From positions 248,001-312,000 of the forward strand of contig CAVXVN010000007.1 of the NCBI GenBank assembly GCA_963765265.1: a stretch of DNA of 64,000 nucleotides, in the 5' to 3' direction. A program made the translations under genes and the position numbers. This document shows positions 46,160-54,475 of this stretch, in pieces. The DNA is from Bacillus_BD sp963765265 (GTDB lineage: Bacteria; Bacillota; Bacilli; Bacillales; Cytobacillaceae). The notes under the pieces were generated by a model. It made no database searches. It saw only the letters and a program-made list of their open reading frames with translations, and was not told the origin of the DNA. Position 1 is the stretch's first letter, and each line of letters begins with the position of its first letter.

Positions 46160-47614
46160 ATGACAAACGAAATTCGTGTAAGGTATGCACCAAGCCCAAC
46201 GGGACATTTACATATTGGTAATGCACGTACTGCATTATTTAACTACCTATATGCTCGAAATAAAGGTGGAAAGTTTATTATCCGAATTGAAGATACGGAT
46301 CAAAAACGTAATATTGAGGGTGGAGAAGAAAGTCAGCTTAAATATTTAAAATGGCTTGGAATGGATTGGGATGAAGGGGTCGATGTTGGTGGAGAGTATG
46401 GTCCGTATCGTCAATCAGAACGAAATGATATTTATCAAAAATACTATAATGAACTTCTTGAAAAAGGGCTCGCCTATAAATGCTATTGTACAGAGGAAGA
46501 ATTAGAAAAAGAACGTGAAGAACAGATGGCCAAAAATGAAACCCCACAATATTCAGGTAAGTGCCGTCATTTAACGGCTGAAGAACAACAACAATTAGAA
46601 GCAGAAGGTAGACAACCAAGCATTCGATTTAAAGTGCCTCAAGGAAAGATCTACTCATTTGATGATATGGTAAAAGGACAAGTTTCGTTTGAAAGCGACG
46701 GAATTGGTGATCATGTTATTGTTAAAAAGGATGGAATACCGACTTATAACTTTGCTGTTACAATCGATGATCATTTAATGGAAATATCACATGTATTACG
46801 TGGGGACGATCATATTTCCAATACACCTAAACAATTAATGATTTATGAAGCGCTTGGATGGACACCTCCTATATTTGGACATATGACATTAATTGTTAAT
46901 GAAAGTCGTAAAAAGTTGAGTAAACGTGATGAATCGATTATTCAATTTATTGAGCAATATGAAGAGCTTGGCTATATTCCAGAAGCCTTATTTAACTTTA
47001 TTGCTCTTCTAGGTTGGTCTCCTGAAGGGGAAGAAGAAATCTTTACTAAGGAAGAATTTATTAATATTTTTGATCCTAATCGTTTATCCAAGTCGCCTGC
47101 TTTGTTTGATAAACAAAAGCTTGCTTGGATGAACAATCAATATATGAAACAAATTGAACTTGACCGTGTTGTGGAATTTGCTTTACCACATTTGATTAAA
47201 TCAGGATGTGTAAAGGAAACGAGAACGGAAGAAGAAAATGCATGGGTTCGTGAGCTGATTGCACTTAATCAGGAGAGAATGAGTTATGGAGCAGAAATTG
47301 TTGAGTTATCTGAACTCTTTTTTAATGAAGAGGTTCGTGTGGATGAAGAGGCAAAAGAAATCCTAGCAGAAGAACAGGTTCCTGAAGTGCTTTCTGCCTT
47401 TTTAACTGAAATTGAAAACTTAGAGCCTTTTACTGCTGAGGAAATTAAAAAAGCAGTAAAAGCTGTACAAAAATCAACTGGTCACAAAGGAAAGAAACTA
47501 TTTATGCCATTGCGGGTAGCGACAACAGGCCAAATGCATGGTCCTGATTTGATGAAAACAATCGAACTTTTAGGAAAAGAAAAAGTAAAAACACGTGTAT
47601 TAAACATAATTTGA
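46160..47614 (+). CDS. gltX: Glutamyl-tRNA synthetase
   Basis: GltX charges tRNA-Glu and, in Bacillus, usually also tRNA-Gln as substrate for GatCAB. The class I HIGH-like motif is in PSPTGHLHIGNARTALFNYL, the zinc region begins KCYCTEEELEKE, and the KMSKS-like motif is SRKKLSKRDESI. The C-terminal anticodon domain ends LLGKEKVKTRVLNII. Length 484. AGCGGAGGATAAC precedes the ATG. It ends ahead of the T-box that opens the cysE transcript, exactly as in B. subtilis. Confidence 0.97.
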   Translation: MTNEIRVRYAPSPTGHLHIGNARTALFNYLYARNKGGKFIIRIEDTDQKRNIEGGEESQLKYLKWLGMDWDEGVDVGGEYGPYRQSERNDIYQKYYNELLEKGLAYKCYCTEEELEKEREEQMAKNETPQYSGKCRHLTAEEQQQLEAEGRQPSIRFKVPQGKIYSFDDMVKGQVSFESDGIGDHVIVKKDGIPTYNFAVTIDDHLMEISHVLRGDDHISNTPKQLMIYEALGWTPPIFGHMTLIVNESRKKLSKRDESIIQFIEQYEELGYIPEALFNFIALLGWSPEGEEEIFTKEEFINIFDPNRLSKSPALFDKQKLAWMNNQYMKQIELDRVVEFALPHLIKSGCVKETRTEEENAWVRELIALNQERMSYGAEIVELSELFFNEEVRVDEEAKEILAEEQVPEVLSAFLTEIENLEPFTAEEIKKAVKAVQKSTGHKGKKLFMPLRVATTGQMHGPDLMKTIELLGKEKVKTRVLNII

Positions 47615-47799
47615 TTAACATATTGATGAAAATGTAATATAGTAAAAGTAACTGAAAATATCAAAAGTGTTGATGAGAAAGAGTAAAAAAATGATGCTTT
47701 AAAGGTGTATAAATGAAAGTTGAAAATCTTAAGATCTGTCTTTTTTCCGTGTAGTAGTCAAAACGAAACAAGGAAATCCAGTTCTCAAGCCATTTTCGC

Positions 47800-48018
47800 G
47801 ATCATACTACACTTTATTAGAGAGAACCATCCGTGGCTGAAAGTGGTTTAAGCCTCTCATTTTTTGAATGCATCTCAGAGTCTTATGTCGAATGACTAGT
47901 AGATATAGGCGGAATCCCCTCCGTTAAAAGGGTAGAGTGGAGGTCTCCTAAGGAGGCTTAAACAGAGTGGAACCGCGCAATATTTGCGTCTCTGTCAATA
48001 ATGACAGGGGCGTTTTTT
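47800..48018 (+). promoter_or_regulatory. T-box leader, cysteine type, of cysE-cysS
   Basis: The T-box AGAGTGGAACCGCG is at 47964-47977. The specifier loop reads GAATGCATC, with TGC (Cys) at 47869-47871. The stem I motif AGAGAACC is near 47821. The terminator CGTCTCTGTC / GACAGGGGCG plus T6 is at 47987-48018; the T-box can pair with its 5' arm to form the antiterminator. Uncharged tRNA-Cys would switch the operon on. The 5' end is approximate. Confidence 0.88.
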
Positions 48019-48044
48019 AATTTTTTTTGGGGGTGGGAAAGGCA

Positions 48045-48716
48045 ATGTTTAGAAATCTTAAAGAGGACATAAAAGTAATTTTTGAACAGGATCCTGCAGC
48101 TAGGAGTTATTTTGAAGTAATTCTGACTTATTCAGGACTACATGCTATTTGGTCCCACCGTCTTGCTCATACTTTGCATAAAAGAAAATTTTATTTCCTT
48201 GCCCGAGTGGTATCACAAGTAAGTCGTTTTTTTACTGGAATTGAAATTCATCCAGGGGCCATCATTGGAAAACGACTTTTTATTGATCACGGTATGGGAG
48301 TAGTTATAGGGGAAACGTGTGAGATTGGCGACAATGTGACGATTTATCAGGGAGTTACATTAGGCGGTACAGGAAAAGAAAAAGGAAAGCGTCACCCAAC
48401 CGTTAAAGATAATGCCTTAATTGCAACAGGGGCAAAGGTGCTTGGTTCCATTACAATTGGGGAGAATGCTAAAATAGGTGCAGGGTCTGTTGTTCTTCGC
48501 GATGTCCCATCTAATTCAACAGTGGTAGGTATTCCAGGAAGAATAGCAGTGCAAAATGGAGTTAAGGTGAATAAAGACTTTAATCATGCTAATATGCCCG
48601 ATCCAGTAGCGGATCGACTAAAAGAATTGCAAGATGAAATCAATAAATTGAAAGTAGAATTAGATAATCATAAGCAGGAAAGGAGTAAAGACCATCATGA
48701 CTATTCAAATTTATAA
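48045..48716 (+). CDS. cysE: Serine O-acetyltransferase CysE
   Basis: CysE acetylates serine to O-acetylserine, the substrate of CysK. The 223-residue protein has the N-terminal helical part MFRNLKEDIKVIFEQDPAARS and a left-handed beta-helix of hexapeptide repeats: GIEIHPGAIIGKRLFIDHGMGVVIGETCEIGDNVTIYQGVTLGG. The catalytic histidine lies in IDHGMG. A TTG at 48027 is open but lies in the terminator T run; the ATG at 48045 has AAAGG ahead. It overlaps cysS by 20 bases and is under T-box control. Confidence 0.96.
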   Translation: MFRNLKEDIKVIFEQDPAARSYFEVILTYSGLHAIWSHRLAHTLHKRKFYFLARVVSQVSRFFTGIEIHPGAIIGKRLFIDHGMGVVIGETCEIGDNVTIYQGVTLGGTGKEKGKRHPTVKDNALIATGAKVLGSITIGENAKIGAGSVVLRDVPSNSTVVGIPGRIAVQNGVKVNKDFNHANMPDPVADRLKELQDEINKLKVELDNHKQERSKDHHDYSNL

Positions 48717-50097
48717 TACACTCACAAGGAAAAAGGAGGAATTTATCCCTCTTGAAGAAGGAAAAGTAAAAATGTATGTGTGCGGACCAACTGTTTATAA
48801 CTATATTCACATTGGTAACGCACGTCCAGCAATTGTGTTTGATACAGTTAGAAGATATTTGGAATTTCGTGGCTATGATGTTCGCTACATCTCTAATTTT
48901 ACGGATGTGGATGACAAATTGATTCGAGTAGCAAATGAGGTTGGTGAGGATGTTCCAACTATTGCTAATCGGTTTATTGAGGCTTATTTTGAGGATGTTA
49001 CCGCATTAGGATGCAAAAAAGCCGATGTTCATCCACGTGTAACAGAAAATATGGATAACATCATTGACTTTATTCGTATTTTAATTGAAAAAGGATTTGC
49101 GTATGAATCAGAGGGAGATGTGTACTTCCATACACGTCGGTTTGAAAGTTATGGAAAACTATCACAGCAATCAATTGATGAGTTACGTGTTGGTGCCCGT
49201 ATTGCTGTTGGAGAAAAGAAGCAGGATGCTCTTGATTTCGCTCTTTGGAAAAATGCGAAAGAAGGAGAAATTTATTGGGAAAGTCCATGGGGAAAAGGAA
49301 GACCTGGTTGGCATATTGAGTGTTCAGCGATGGCAAAGAAATACTTGGGTGAAACAATTGATATTCATGCAGGCGGTCAGGATTTAGCCTTTCCACATCA
49401 TGAAAATGAAATTGCTCAATCAGAGGCGTTAACCGGAAAACCATTTGCACGATATTGGATGCATAATGGCTATATCAATATTGATAATGAAAAAATGTCA
49501 AAGTCACTTGGGAACTTTGTTCTTGTTCATGACATTATCAAAATTCATGACCCTCAAGTATTAAGATTTTTTATGTTATCTGTGCATTACCGCCATCCGA
49601 TTAATTACACGAATGAACTGTTAGAAAATACTCGCGCAGGTCTAGATCGAATTAAAATCTCTTATCAAAACTTAAAACATCGCAAGGAAGCAAGTGCAAA
49701 CTTATCGGATTCAAGCAACGAATGGTTGGAGAAAATAAACAATTTGCGTGAGGCTTTTATTCAAGCAATGGATGATGATTTTAATACAGCTAATGGAATT
49801 TCTGTACTGTTCGAATTATCTGGTCTTGCTAATCATTATTTACTTGAAAAGAACACAGACTCAAATGTAATTGATCATTTCTTACAACAATTTGAAGAAA
49901 TCTTTCATGTGCTAGGACTTGAACTTGGTCTAGAAGAAGATCTTCTTGATGAAGAGATTGAGGCATTAATTGAAAAAAGAAATCAAGCACGTAAAGATCG
50001 TGATTTTCAATTGGCAGATCAAATTCGCGATCAATTAAAAGAGATGAAAATTATTTTAGAAGACACCGCACAAGGCATACGTTGGAAAAGGGGCTAA
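48697..50097 (+). CDS. cysS: Cysteinyl-tRNA synthetase
   Basis: CysS charges tRNA-Cys. The class I signature HIGN is in CGPTVYNYIHIGNARPAIVF, where the first cysteine is a zinc ligand; ECSAMAKKYLG and DLAFPHHENEIAQSEA supply the others. KMSKS is in NEKMSKSLGN. Length 466. It starts inside the cysE end, so the synthetase and serine acetyltransferase are co-translated and jointly respond to uncharged tRNA-Cys. Confidence 0.97.
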   Translation: MTIQIYNTLTRKKEEFIPLEEGKVKMYVCGPTVYNYIHIGNARPAIVFDTVRRYLEFRGYDVRYISNFTDVDDKLIRVANEVGEDVPTIANRFIEAYFEDVTALGCKKADVHPRVTENMDNIIDFIRILIEKGFAYESEGDVYFHTRRFESYGKLSQQSIDELRVGARIAVGEKKQDALDFALWKNAKEGEIYWESPWGKGRPGWHIECSAMAKKYLGETIDIHAGGQDLAFPHHENEIAQSEALTGKPFARYWMHNGYINIDNEKMSKSLGNFVLVHDIIKIHDPQVLRFFMLSVHYRHPINYTNELLENTRAGLDRIKISYQNLKHRKEASANLSDSSNEWLEKINNLREAFIQAMDDDFNTANGISVLFELSGLANHYLLEKNTDSNVIDHFLQQFEEIFHVLGLELGLEEDLLDEEIEALIEKRNQARKDRDFQLADQIRDQLKEMKIILEDTAQGIRWKRG

Positions 50098-50102
50098 CAC
50101 GA

Positions 50103-50531
50103 ATGCTTCATTATGAGCAAAAAATAAATGAAAAGCAACTGAATAGTCTAGCACTTGCTTACATGGGTGATGCAGTACTTGAAACTTATGTGAGGTATCA
50201 TTTAATTCAAAAAGGTCAAGTAAGGCCAAATCAACTTCATAGAGAAGCGACTCGTTACGTTTCTGCCAAAGCACAATCGAGTGTACTTCACAGAATGATG
50301 GAAGAAGGTTATTTTTCTGATGAAGAGATGGCTATTATTAGAAGGGGGCGGAATGCAAAGTCTGGTTCCGTTCCGAAAAATACAGATGTTCAAACCTACC
50401 ACTATAGTACGGCATTTGAAGCATTAATTGGTTCTTTATATTTAGCTGGAAATAGGGAGAGGTTGGAGGAAATTATCCTATATGATTTCCAAATTGTTGA
50501 AGAAATGAAAGGAGGAAGAATACATGAGTGA
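50103..50531 (+). CDS. mrnC: Mini-ribonuclease III
   Basis: Mini-III trims both ends of the 23S precursor in Bacillus; it is an RNase III catalytic domain without an RNA-binding domain. The 142-residue protein has LALAYMGDAVLETYVR with the catalytic acidic residues, and the signature RRGRNAKSGSVPKNTDVQTYHYSTAFEALIGSLYL. A TTG at 50082 inside cysS is open; ATG 50103, 5 bases after the cysS stop, is preferred. It overlaps rlmB by 8 bases. Its expected substrates, the 23S processing stems, are seen in this window. Confidence 0.95.
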   Translation: MLHYEQKINEKQLNSLALAYMGDAVLETYVRYHLIQKGQVRPNQLHREATRYVSAKAQSSVLHRMMEEGYFSDEEMAIIRRGRNAKSGSVPKNTDVQTYHYSTAFEALIGSLYLAGNRERLEEIILYDFQIVEEMKGGRIHE

Positions 50532-51268
50532 AGATTATATAATGGGTAAAAACCCTATAATTGAAGCGTTAAAGGCAGAACGTGATATTAATAAGATTTT
50601 AATTGCGGAAGGCTCCCTGCGTGGACAAATGCTAGCAGATTACTCAGATGGCAAAGGAAGCCCATGTATTCGTACAATTTGTACCAAAGAAAAAACTTGA
50701 TGGAATGATAGAAGGAAATCATCAAGGTGTAATTGCGCAGGTTGCTGCCTATCAATATGCAGAGCTGGATGATTTATTTGCCCTTGCAGCAAAAAAGAAC
50801 GAAGACCCTTTCTTTTTGTTATTAGATGAAATTGAAGATCCTCATAATTTAGGCTCTATTATGAGAACGGCTGACGCAGCAGGTGCACATGGTATTATTA
50901 TTCCAAAAAGACGTGCGGTAGGTTTAACAGCTACGGTTGCAAAGTTATCTACAGGTGCTATTGAGCATATTCCAGTTGTTCGGGTAACCAATATGTCTAG
51001 AACGATTGATGAGCTTAAGGAAAAAGGTGTTTGGATTGCGGGAACAGATGCAAAAGGAAAAGAGGACTACCGACAATTTGATGGAAGCTTGCCACTTGGA
51101 CTTGTGATTGGGAGTGAAGGAAAAGGCATGGGCAGGCTCATTCGAGATAAATGTGATTTTCTCGTTCAGTTACCAATGGCAGGGCATGTTACTTCTTTAA
51201 ATGCTTCTGTTGCAGCAGCTCTCCTTATGTATGAGGTTTATCGAAAACGTCATCCGCTTGAGGGTTGA
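50524..51268 (+). CDS. rlmB: 23S rRNA 2'-O-methyltransferase RlmB (reading frame broken)
   Basis: This SpoU-family methyltransferase acts on 23S guanosine 2251 in related species. The N-terminal substrate-binding part (MSEDYIMGKNPIIEALK) is in one frame. The SPOUT core is in another: FFLLLDEIEDPHNLGSIMRTADA, GAIEHIPVVRVTN, LVIGSEGKGMG and LPMAGHVTSLNASVAAALLMYE, with the trefoil-knot signatures intact. One extra base near 50641-50647 accounts for the break; removing it restores a 7-residue spacing that fits the family and 247 residues in all. AGGAGG precedes the ATG, overlapping mrnC. Confidence 0.88.
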
Positions 51269-51270
51269 AA

Positions 51271-51777
51271 ATGGATATCCTATTAGTAGATGGCTACAAC
51301 ATTATTGGTGCATGGCCAGAGTTGCGTGAGATGAGAAATAACGATCTTGCTGCTGCAAGAGATCGATTAGTTGAAAAGATGGCAGAATACCAAGGATACA
51401 GAGGATATAAGGTAATTATTGTATTTGATGCTTATGAAGTACAAGGATTAGAAAAGAAATATAAAAATAACCAAGTTGAAGTCATTTTTACAAAGGAAAA
51501 TGAAACAGCGGATGAACGAATTGAAAAACTAGCTATAGCTTTAAGCAATAGAACAACCCAAATTCATGTAGCAACATCAGATTATACCGAGCAATGGGCC
51601 ATTTTTGGACAAGGGGCACTAAGAAAATCAGCAAGAGAGCTTCTTAATGAAATGAATATCATTGAAAAGGGTATTGAAAAAAGTGTAACGAAAATTAAAG
51701 GAAATAAACCCATGACAAAAATTCATTTAAGTGATGAAATGACAGAAATATTTGAAAAGTGGCGCAGAGGAGAGTAA
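51271..51777 (+). CDS. rae1: Ribosome-dependent mRNA endonuclease Rae1 (YacP)
   Basis: Rae1 is a NYN-domain RNase that enters the ribosomal A site and cuts mRNA; it was described in B. subtilis as YacP. The 168-residue protein begins MDILLVDGYNIIGAWPEL with the first catalytic aspartate. It continues with KVIIVFDAYEVQG, VIFTKENETADERIEKLA and HVATSDYTEQWAIFGQGA. GAGGG ends 7 bases before the ATG at 51271; a TTG at 51265 overlaps the rlmB stop. It closes the cysE operon. Confidence 0.93.
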   Translation: MDILLVDGYNIIGAWPELREMRNNDLAAARDRLVEKMAEYQGYRGYKVIIVFDAYEVQGLEKKYKNNQVEVIFTKENETADERIEKLAIALSNRTTQIHVATSDYTEQWAIFGQGALRKSARELLNEMNIIEKGIEKSVTKIKGNKPMTKIHLSDEMTEIFEKWRRGE

Positions 51778-51783
51778 TATTGG

Positions 51784-51813
51784 TTGACGCTGGAAAAAAA
51801 TGTGCTGTATAAT
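51784..51813 (+). promoter_or_regulatory. Sigma-A promoter of sigH
   Basis: TTGACG (51784-51789) and TATAAT (51808-51813), 18 bp apart, sit upstream of sigH. The B. subtilis gene has a vegetative promoter repressed by AbrB in this position. Confidence 0.75.
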
Positions 51814-51849
51814 TATGATAATCATGCTTTTGCGGTCGGGGGGATCATA

Positions 51850-52509
51850 ATGAATTCTTACTTCGGGACAACGCCTAACAAGAAAACGATTGGATTTATG
51901 GATCTAGCAGATGAACATATTATTGAATTGGTACACAAAGGTGAAAGTGAAGCGCTCGATTTTCTAATTCATAAGTATCGGAATTTCGTTCGAGCAAAAG
52001 CGCGTTCGTATTTCTTAATCGGAGCCGATCGGGAGGATATCATTCAAGAAGGTATGATTGGATTATTTAAAGCGATTCGTGATTTTAAAGGGGACAAGCT
52101 ATCTTCTTTCAAGGCATTTGCGGAGCTTTGTATTACAAGACAAATTATTACAGCAATAAAAACAGCAACAAGACAAAAACATATTCCTTTAAATTCTTAT
52201 GTGTCATTGGACAAGCCTATTTATGACGAAGAATCCGATCGTACCTTGATGGATGTAATATCTGGTGCAAAGGTGTCGGACCCTGAAGAATTGATTATCA
52301 ACCAAGAAGAGTTTGATCAAATTGAGGTAAAGATGGCGGAATTACTTAGCGATCTTGAACGGAAAGTACTGGCTCTTTACTTAGATGGACAGTCTTATCA
52401 AGAAATTTCCGAGGAACTTAATCGCCATGTTAAATCCATCGATAACGCTCTGCAGCGTGTAAAAAGGAAATTGGAAAGATATTTAGAAATTCGAGAGTTT
52501 TCTATATAA
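51850..52509 (+). CDS. sigH: RNA polymerase sigma-H factor
   Basis: Sigma-H directs transcription at entry into sporulation and competence. The 219-residue protein has region 2 ALDFLIHKYRNFVRAKARSYFLIGADREDIIQEGMIGLFKAIRDF and FKAFAELCITRQIITAIKTATRQKH, and region 4 LSDLERKVLALYLDGQSYQEISEELNRHVKSIDNALQRVKRKL. The open frame extends to a TTG at 51784, but that codon is the -35 box of the promoter; the ATG at 51850 with GGGGGATC ahead gives the family length. Confidence 0.95.
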   Translation: MNSYFGTTPNKKTIGFMDLADEHIIELVHKGESEALDFLIHKYRNFVRAKARSYFLIGADREDIIQEGMIGLFKAIRDFKGDKLSSFKAFAELCITRQIITAIKTATRQKHIPLNSYVSLDKPIYDEESDRTLMDVISGAKVSDPEELIINQEEFDQIEVKMAELLSDLERKVLALYLDGQSYQEISEELNRHVKSIDNALQRVKRKLERYLEIREFSI

Positions 52510-52598
52510 TGGCAATTGCTCATTGTGAGCTTGTTGACATGTCCTATTGACCGTGATACATTTTTATAGGTATAAAAGACTCTTTAGTAGGTGTGGAA

Positions 52599-52742
52599 AT
52601 GAGAAAAAAGGTTATTCTTGCATGTTCAGAGTGTGGTTCGCGGAATTACACAACGATGAGCAAAAAGGAATCGGAACGTCTTGAGTTGAAAAAATATTGT
52701 GAACAATGCCAGGCTCATACAATTCACCGAGAAACCAAATAG
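52599..52742 (+). CDS. rpmG: Ribosomal protein L33, zinc-binding type
   Basis: A 47-residue basic protein of the large subunit, starting MRKKVILACSECGSRNYTTM and ending EQCQAHTIHRETK. The two CxxC pairs (CSEC, CEQC) mark the zinc-containing (C+) form. The ATG has GTGTGG close before it. It lies ahead of secE, the usual context for this L33 copy. Too short to be noticed by length, but the match is clear. Confidence 0.94.
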   Translation: MRKKVILACSECGSRNYTTMSKKESERLELKKYCEQCQAHTIHRETK

Positions 52743-52792
52743 CTATTTTTCATAGATTAATAAAGATATACTTCAGGTTTGGAGGTTACGAA

Positions 52793-52975
52793 ATGCAAAA
52801 CATCGTGAATTTTTTCCGTGAAGTTGGACGGGAAATGCGAAAAGTGAGCTGGCCAAAACGTAAAGCTTTGACAAATTACACGATTACTGTTCTTGCTACT
52901 GTAGCATTCTTTGCGGTCTTTTTCGCAGTCATTGATTTAGGGATTTCAGAATTGATTCGATTAATTGTTGAATAA
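52793..52975 (+). CDS. secE: Preprotein translocase subunit SecE
   Basis: SecE is the essential single-helix clamp of the SecYEG channel. The 60-residue product is MQNIVNFFREVGREMRKVSWPKR, with the conserved amphipathic VSWPKRK stretch, then one membrane helix TVLATVAFFAVFFAVIDLGI. An upstream start at 52706 is open but overlaps rpmG; ATG 52793 has GGAGG 8 bases before it. nusG follows after a short terminator-like hairpin. Confidence 0.95.
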   Translation: MQNIVNFFREVGREMRKVSWPKRKALTNYTITVLATVAFFAVFFAVIDLGISELIRLIVE

Positions 52976-53020
52976 CTACAGGTAACTCATGGTATAATGG
53001 GAATAACAAAGAACAATCGC

Positions 53021-53043
53021 AAAGCCCGGCAACGGGTTTTTTG
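53021..53043 (+). terminator. Terminator-like hairpin between secE and nusG
   Basis: AAGCCCG and CGGGTTT form a short stem around GCAA, followed by T6. It probably reduces read-through into nusG. Confidence 0.6.
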
Positions 53044-53180
53044 ATTTGTTAAAGAGAAATTGTTGTAGCTTCTGATTGCTAAAAGTGAAATTAGTACCGT
53101 TACAGCGTAAAAGACTAGAAATTTTCGACTTTAAAAGAATTTTATAATTGTAGGGAGGGAAGGACGAACAGTCCCCTTTA

Positions 53181-53714
53181 ATGGAAAAAAATTGGTATGT
53201 TGTCCATACGTACTCAGGCTACGAAAATAAAGTGAAAGCAAATTTAGAAAAACGCGTAGAATCGATGGCGATGCAAGACAAAATTTTTCGTGTAATTGTA
53301 CCTGAGGAAGAAGAAACCGATATTAAAAACGGAAAGAAAAAAGTAGTTAAGAGAAAAGTGTTTCCTGGTTATGTATTAGTGGAAATTTTAATGACAGATG
53401 ATTCATGGTATGTGGTTCGTAATACACCGGGTGTAACTGGTTTTGTTGGATCTTCAGGAGCAGGCTCAAAACCAACGCCGTTATTACCGGAAGAAATTAA
53501 TAACATTCTTAAACATATGGGTGTAGATGAAAGACGAATCGATATTGATTTTGAAATTGGCGAAACAGTCAAGGTAAAAGAAGGTCCATTTGCTAACTTC
53601 ACTGGTTCAATTGAAGAAATTGATAAAGATAAAGCAAAAATAAAAGTTCTTGTAAATATGTTTGGGCGAGACACCCCGGTAGAACTGGATTATACACAAA
53701 TTGAAAAAATATAA
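53181..53714 (+). CDS. nusG: Transcription factor NusG
   Basis: NusG binds RNA polymerase and modulates pausing, and links it to ribosomes or Rho. The 177-residue protein has the NGN domain (EKNWYVVHTYSGYENKVKANLEKR, FPGYVLVEILMTDDSWYVVRNTPGVTGFVG) and the C-terminal KOW domain (GETVKVKEGPFANFTGSIEEIDKDKAKIKVLVNMFGR). AGGGAGGGAAGG lies upstream of the ATG. It is followed by rplK. Confidence 0.97.
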   Translation: MEKNWYVVHTYSGYENKVKANLEKRVESMAMQDKIFRVIVPEEEETDIKNGKKKVVKRKVFPGYVLVEILMTDDSWYVVRNTPGVTGFVGSSGAGSKPTPLLPEEINNILKHMGVDERRIDIDFEIGETVKVKEGPFANFTGSIEEIDKDKAKIKVLVNMFGRDTPVELDYTQIEKI

Positions 53715-53831
53715 CATGAAGAACTTGAAATCTAAACGAAAAAGTGTTAATACTTTCAAAGGTCAGTATGTCTCAGGAAAAGAGACTAGACAAAAGTAAA
53801 ATCTTTATTGAAAAATAGAGACGATAGATGA

Positions 53832-53857
53832 GTGGGAGGGTTAACCCCTATTACCAC
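53832..53857 (+). promoter_or_regulatory. Structured leader element of rplK
   Basis: GTGGGAGGG pairs with CCC and CCAC to form two short helices separated by an asymmetric loop, directly upstream of the ribosome site. A near-copy precedes rplA at 54431-54456. Possible site for autogenous control by L1; inferred from architecture. Confidence 0.45.
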
Positions 53858-53883
53858 ATCACGGACTTAAGGAGGTGTGTCTC

Positions 53884-54309
53884 GTGGCTAAAAAAGTAAT
53901 TAAAGTTGTTAAATTACAAATTCCTGCTGCTAAAGCAAATCCAGCACCACCAGTTGGACCTGCTCTTGGTCAAGCCGGTGTTAATATCATGGGATTTTGT
54001 AAAGAGTTTAATGCTCGTACAGCTGAACAAGCTGGATTAATCATTCCGGTTGAAATTACGGTATTTGAAGACCGTTCATTTACATTTATTACGAAAACTC
54101 CACCTGCTGCTGTTTTACTTAAAAAGGCAGCTGGAATCGAATCTGGTTCAGGTGAACCAAATCGTAATAAAGTAGCAACAGTTAAGCGTGATAAAGTACG
54201 CGAGATTGCTGAAACTAAAATGCCTGATCTAAACGCAGCTAGTGTTGAAGCAGCTATGCGTATGGTTGAAGGTACTGCACGTAGCATGGGTATTGTTATT
54301 GAAGACTAA
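53884..54309 (+). CDS. rplK: Ribosomal protein L11
   Basis: L11 forms the GTPase-associated stalk base with 23S rRNA. The 141-residue protein starts AKKVIKVVKLQIPAAKANPAPPVGPALGQAGVN and contains TKTPPAAVLLKKAAGIESGSGEPN and VEGTARSMGIVIED at the end. The start is GTG 53884; the earlier GTG 53875 is within AGGAGGTG. rplA follows in a separate leader. Confidence 0.97.
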   Translation: MAKKVIKVVKLQIPAAKANPAPPVGPALGQAGVNIMGFCKEFNARTAEQAGLIIPVEITVFEDRSFTFITKTPPAAVLLKKAAGIESGSGEPNRNKVATVKRDKVREIAETKMPDLNAASVEAAMRMVEGTARSMGIVIED

Positions 54310-54337
54310 TCCATGCAGTAAATGATTGGTTAACAGA

Positions 54338-54373
54338 AGGTTGCGAGGGTGATATTGGTCAAACTCGCAACCT
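54338..54373 (+). other. Inverted repeat between rplK and rplA
   Basis: AGGTTGCGAG (54338-54347) and CTCGCAACCT (54364-54373), 10 bp perfect, then TTATAT. It may be a weak terminator, an attenuator or an RNA-processing hairpin that sets the L11 to L1 ratio. Confidence 0.65.
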
Positions 54374-54430
54374 TTATATCTGTTTAACTTCATCGCCCGA
54401 TCATTGGTCATCAGGCGATTCGCTTTATAC

Positions 54431-54456
54431 GTGGGAGGTTATTCCGCTAAAACCAC
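54431..54456 (+). promoter_or_regulatory. Structured leader element of rplA
   Basis: GTGGGAGG ... CCAC repeats the element before rplK, 5 bases from the AAGGAGG site. Function inferred as above. Confidence 0.4.
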
Positions 54457-54475
54457 AATCAAGGAGGAAATAAAA

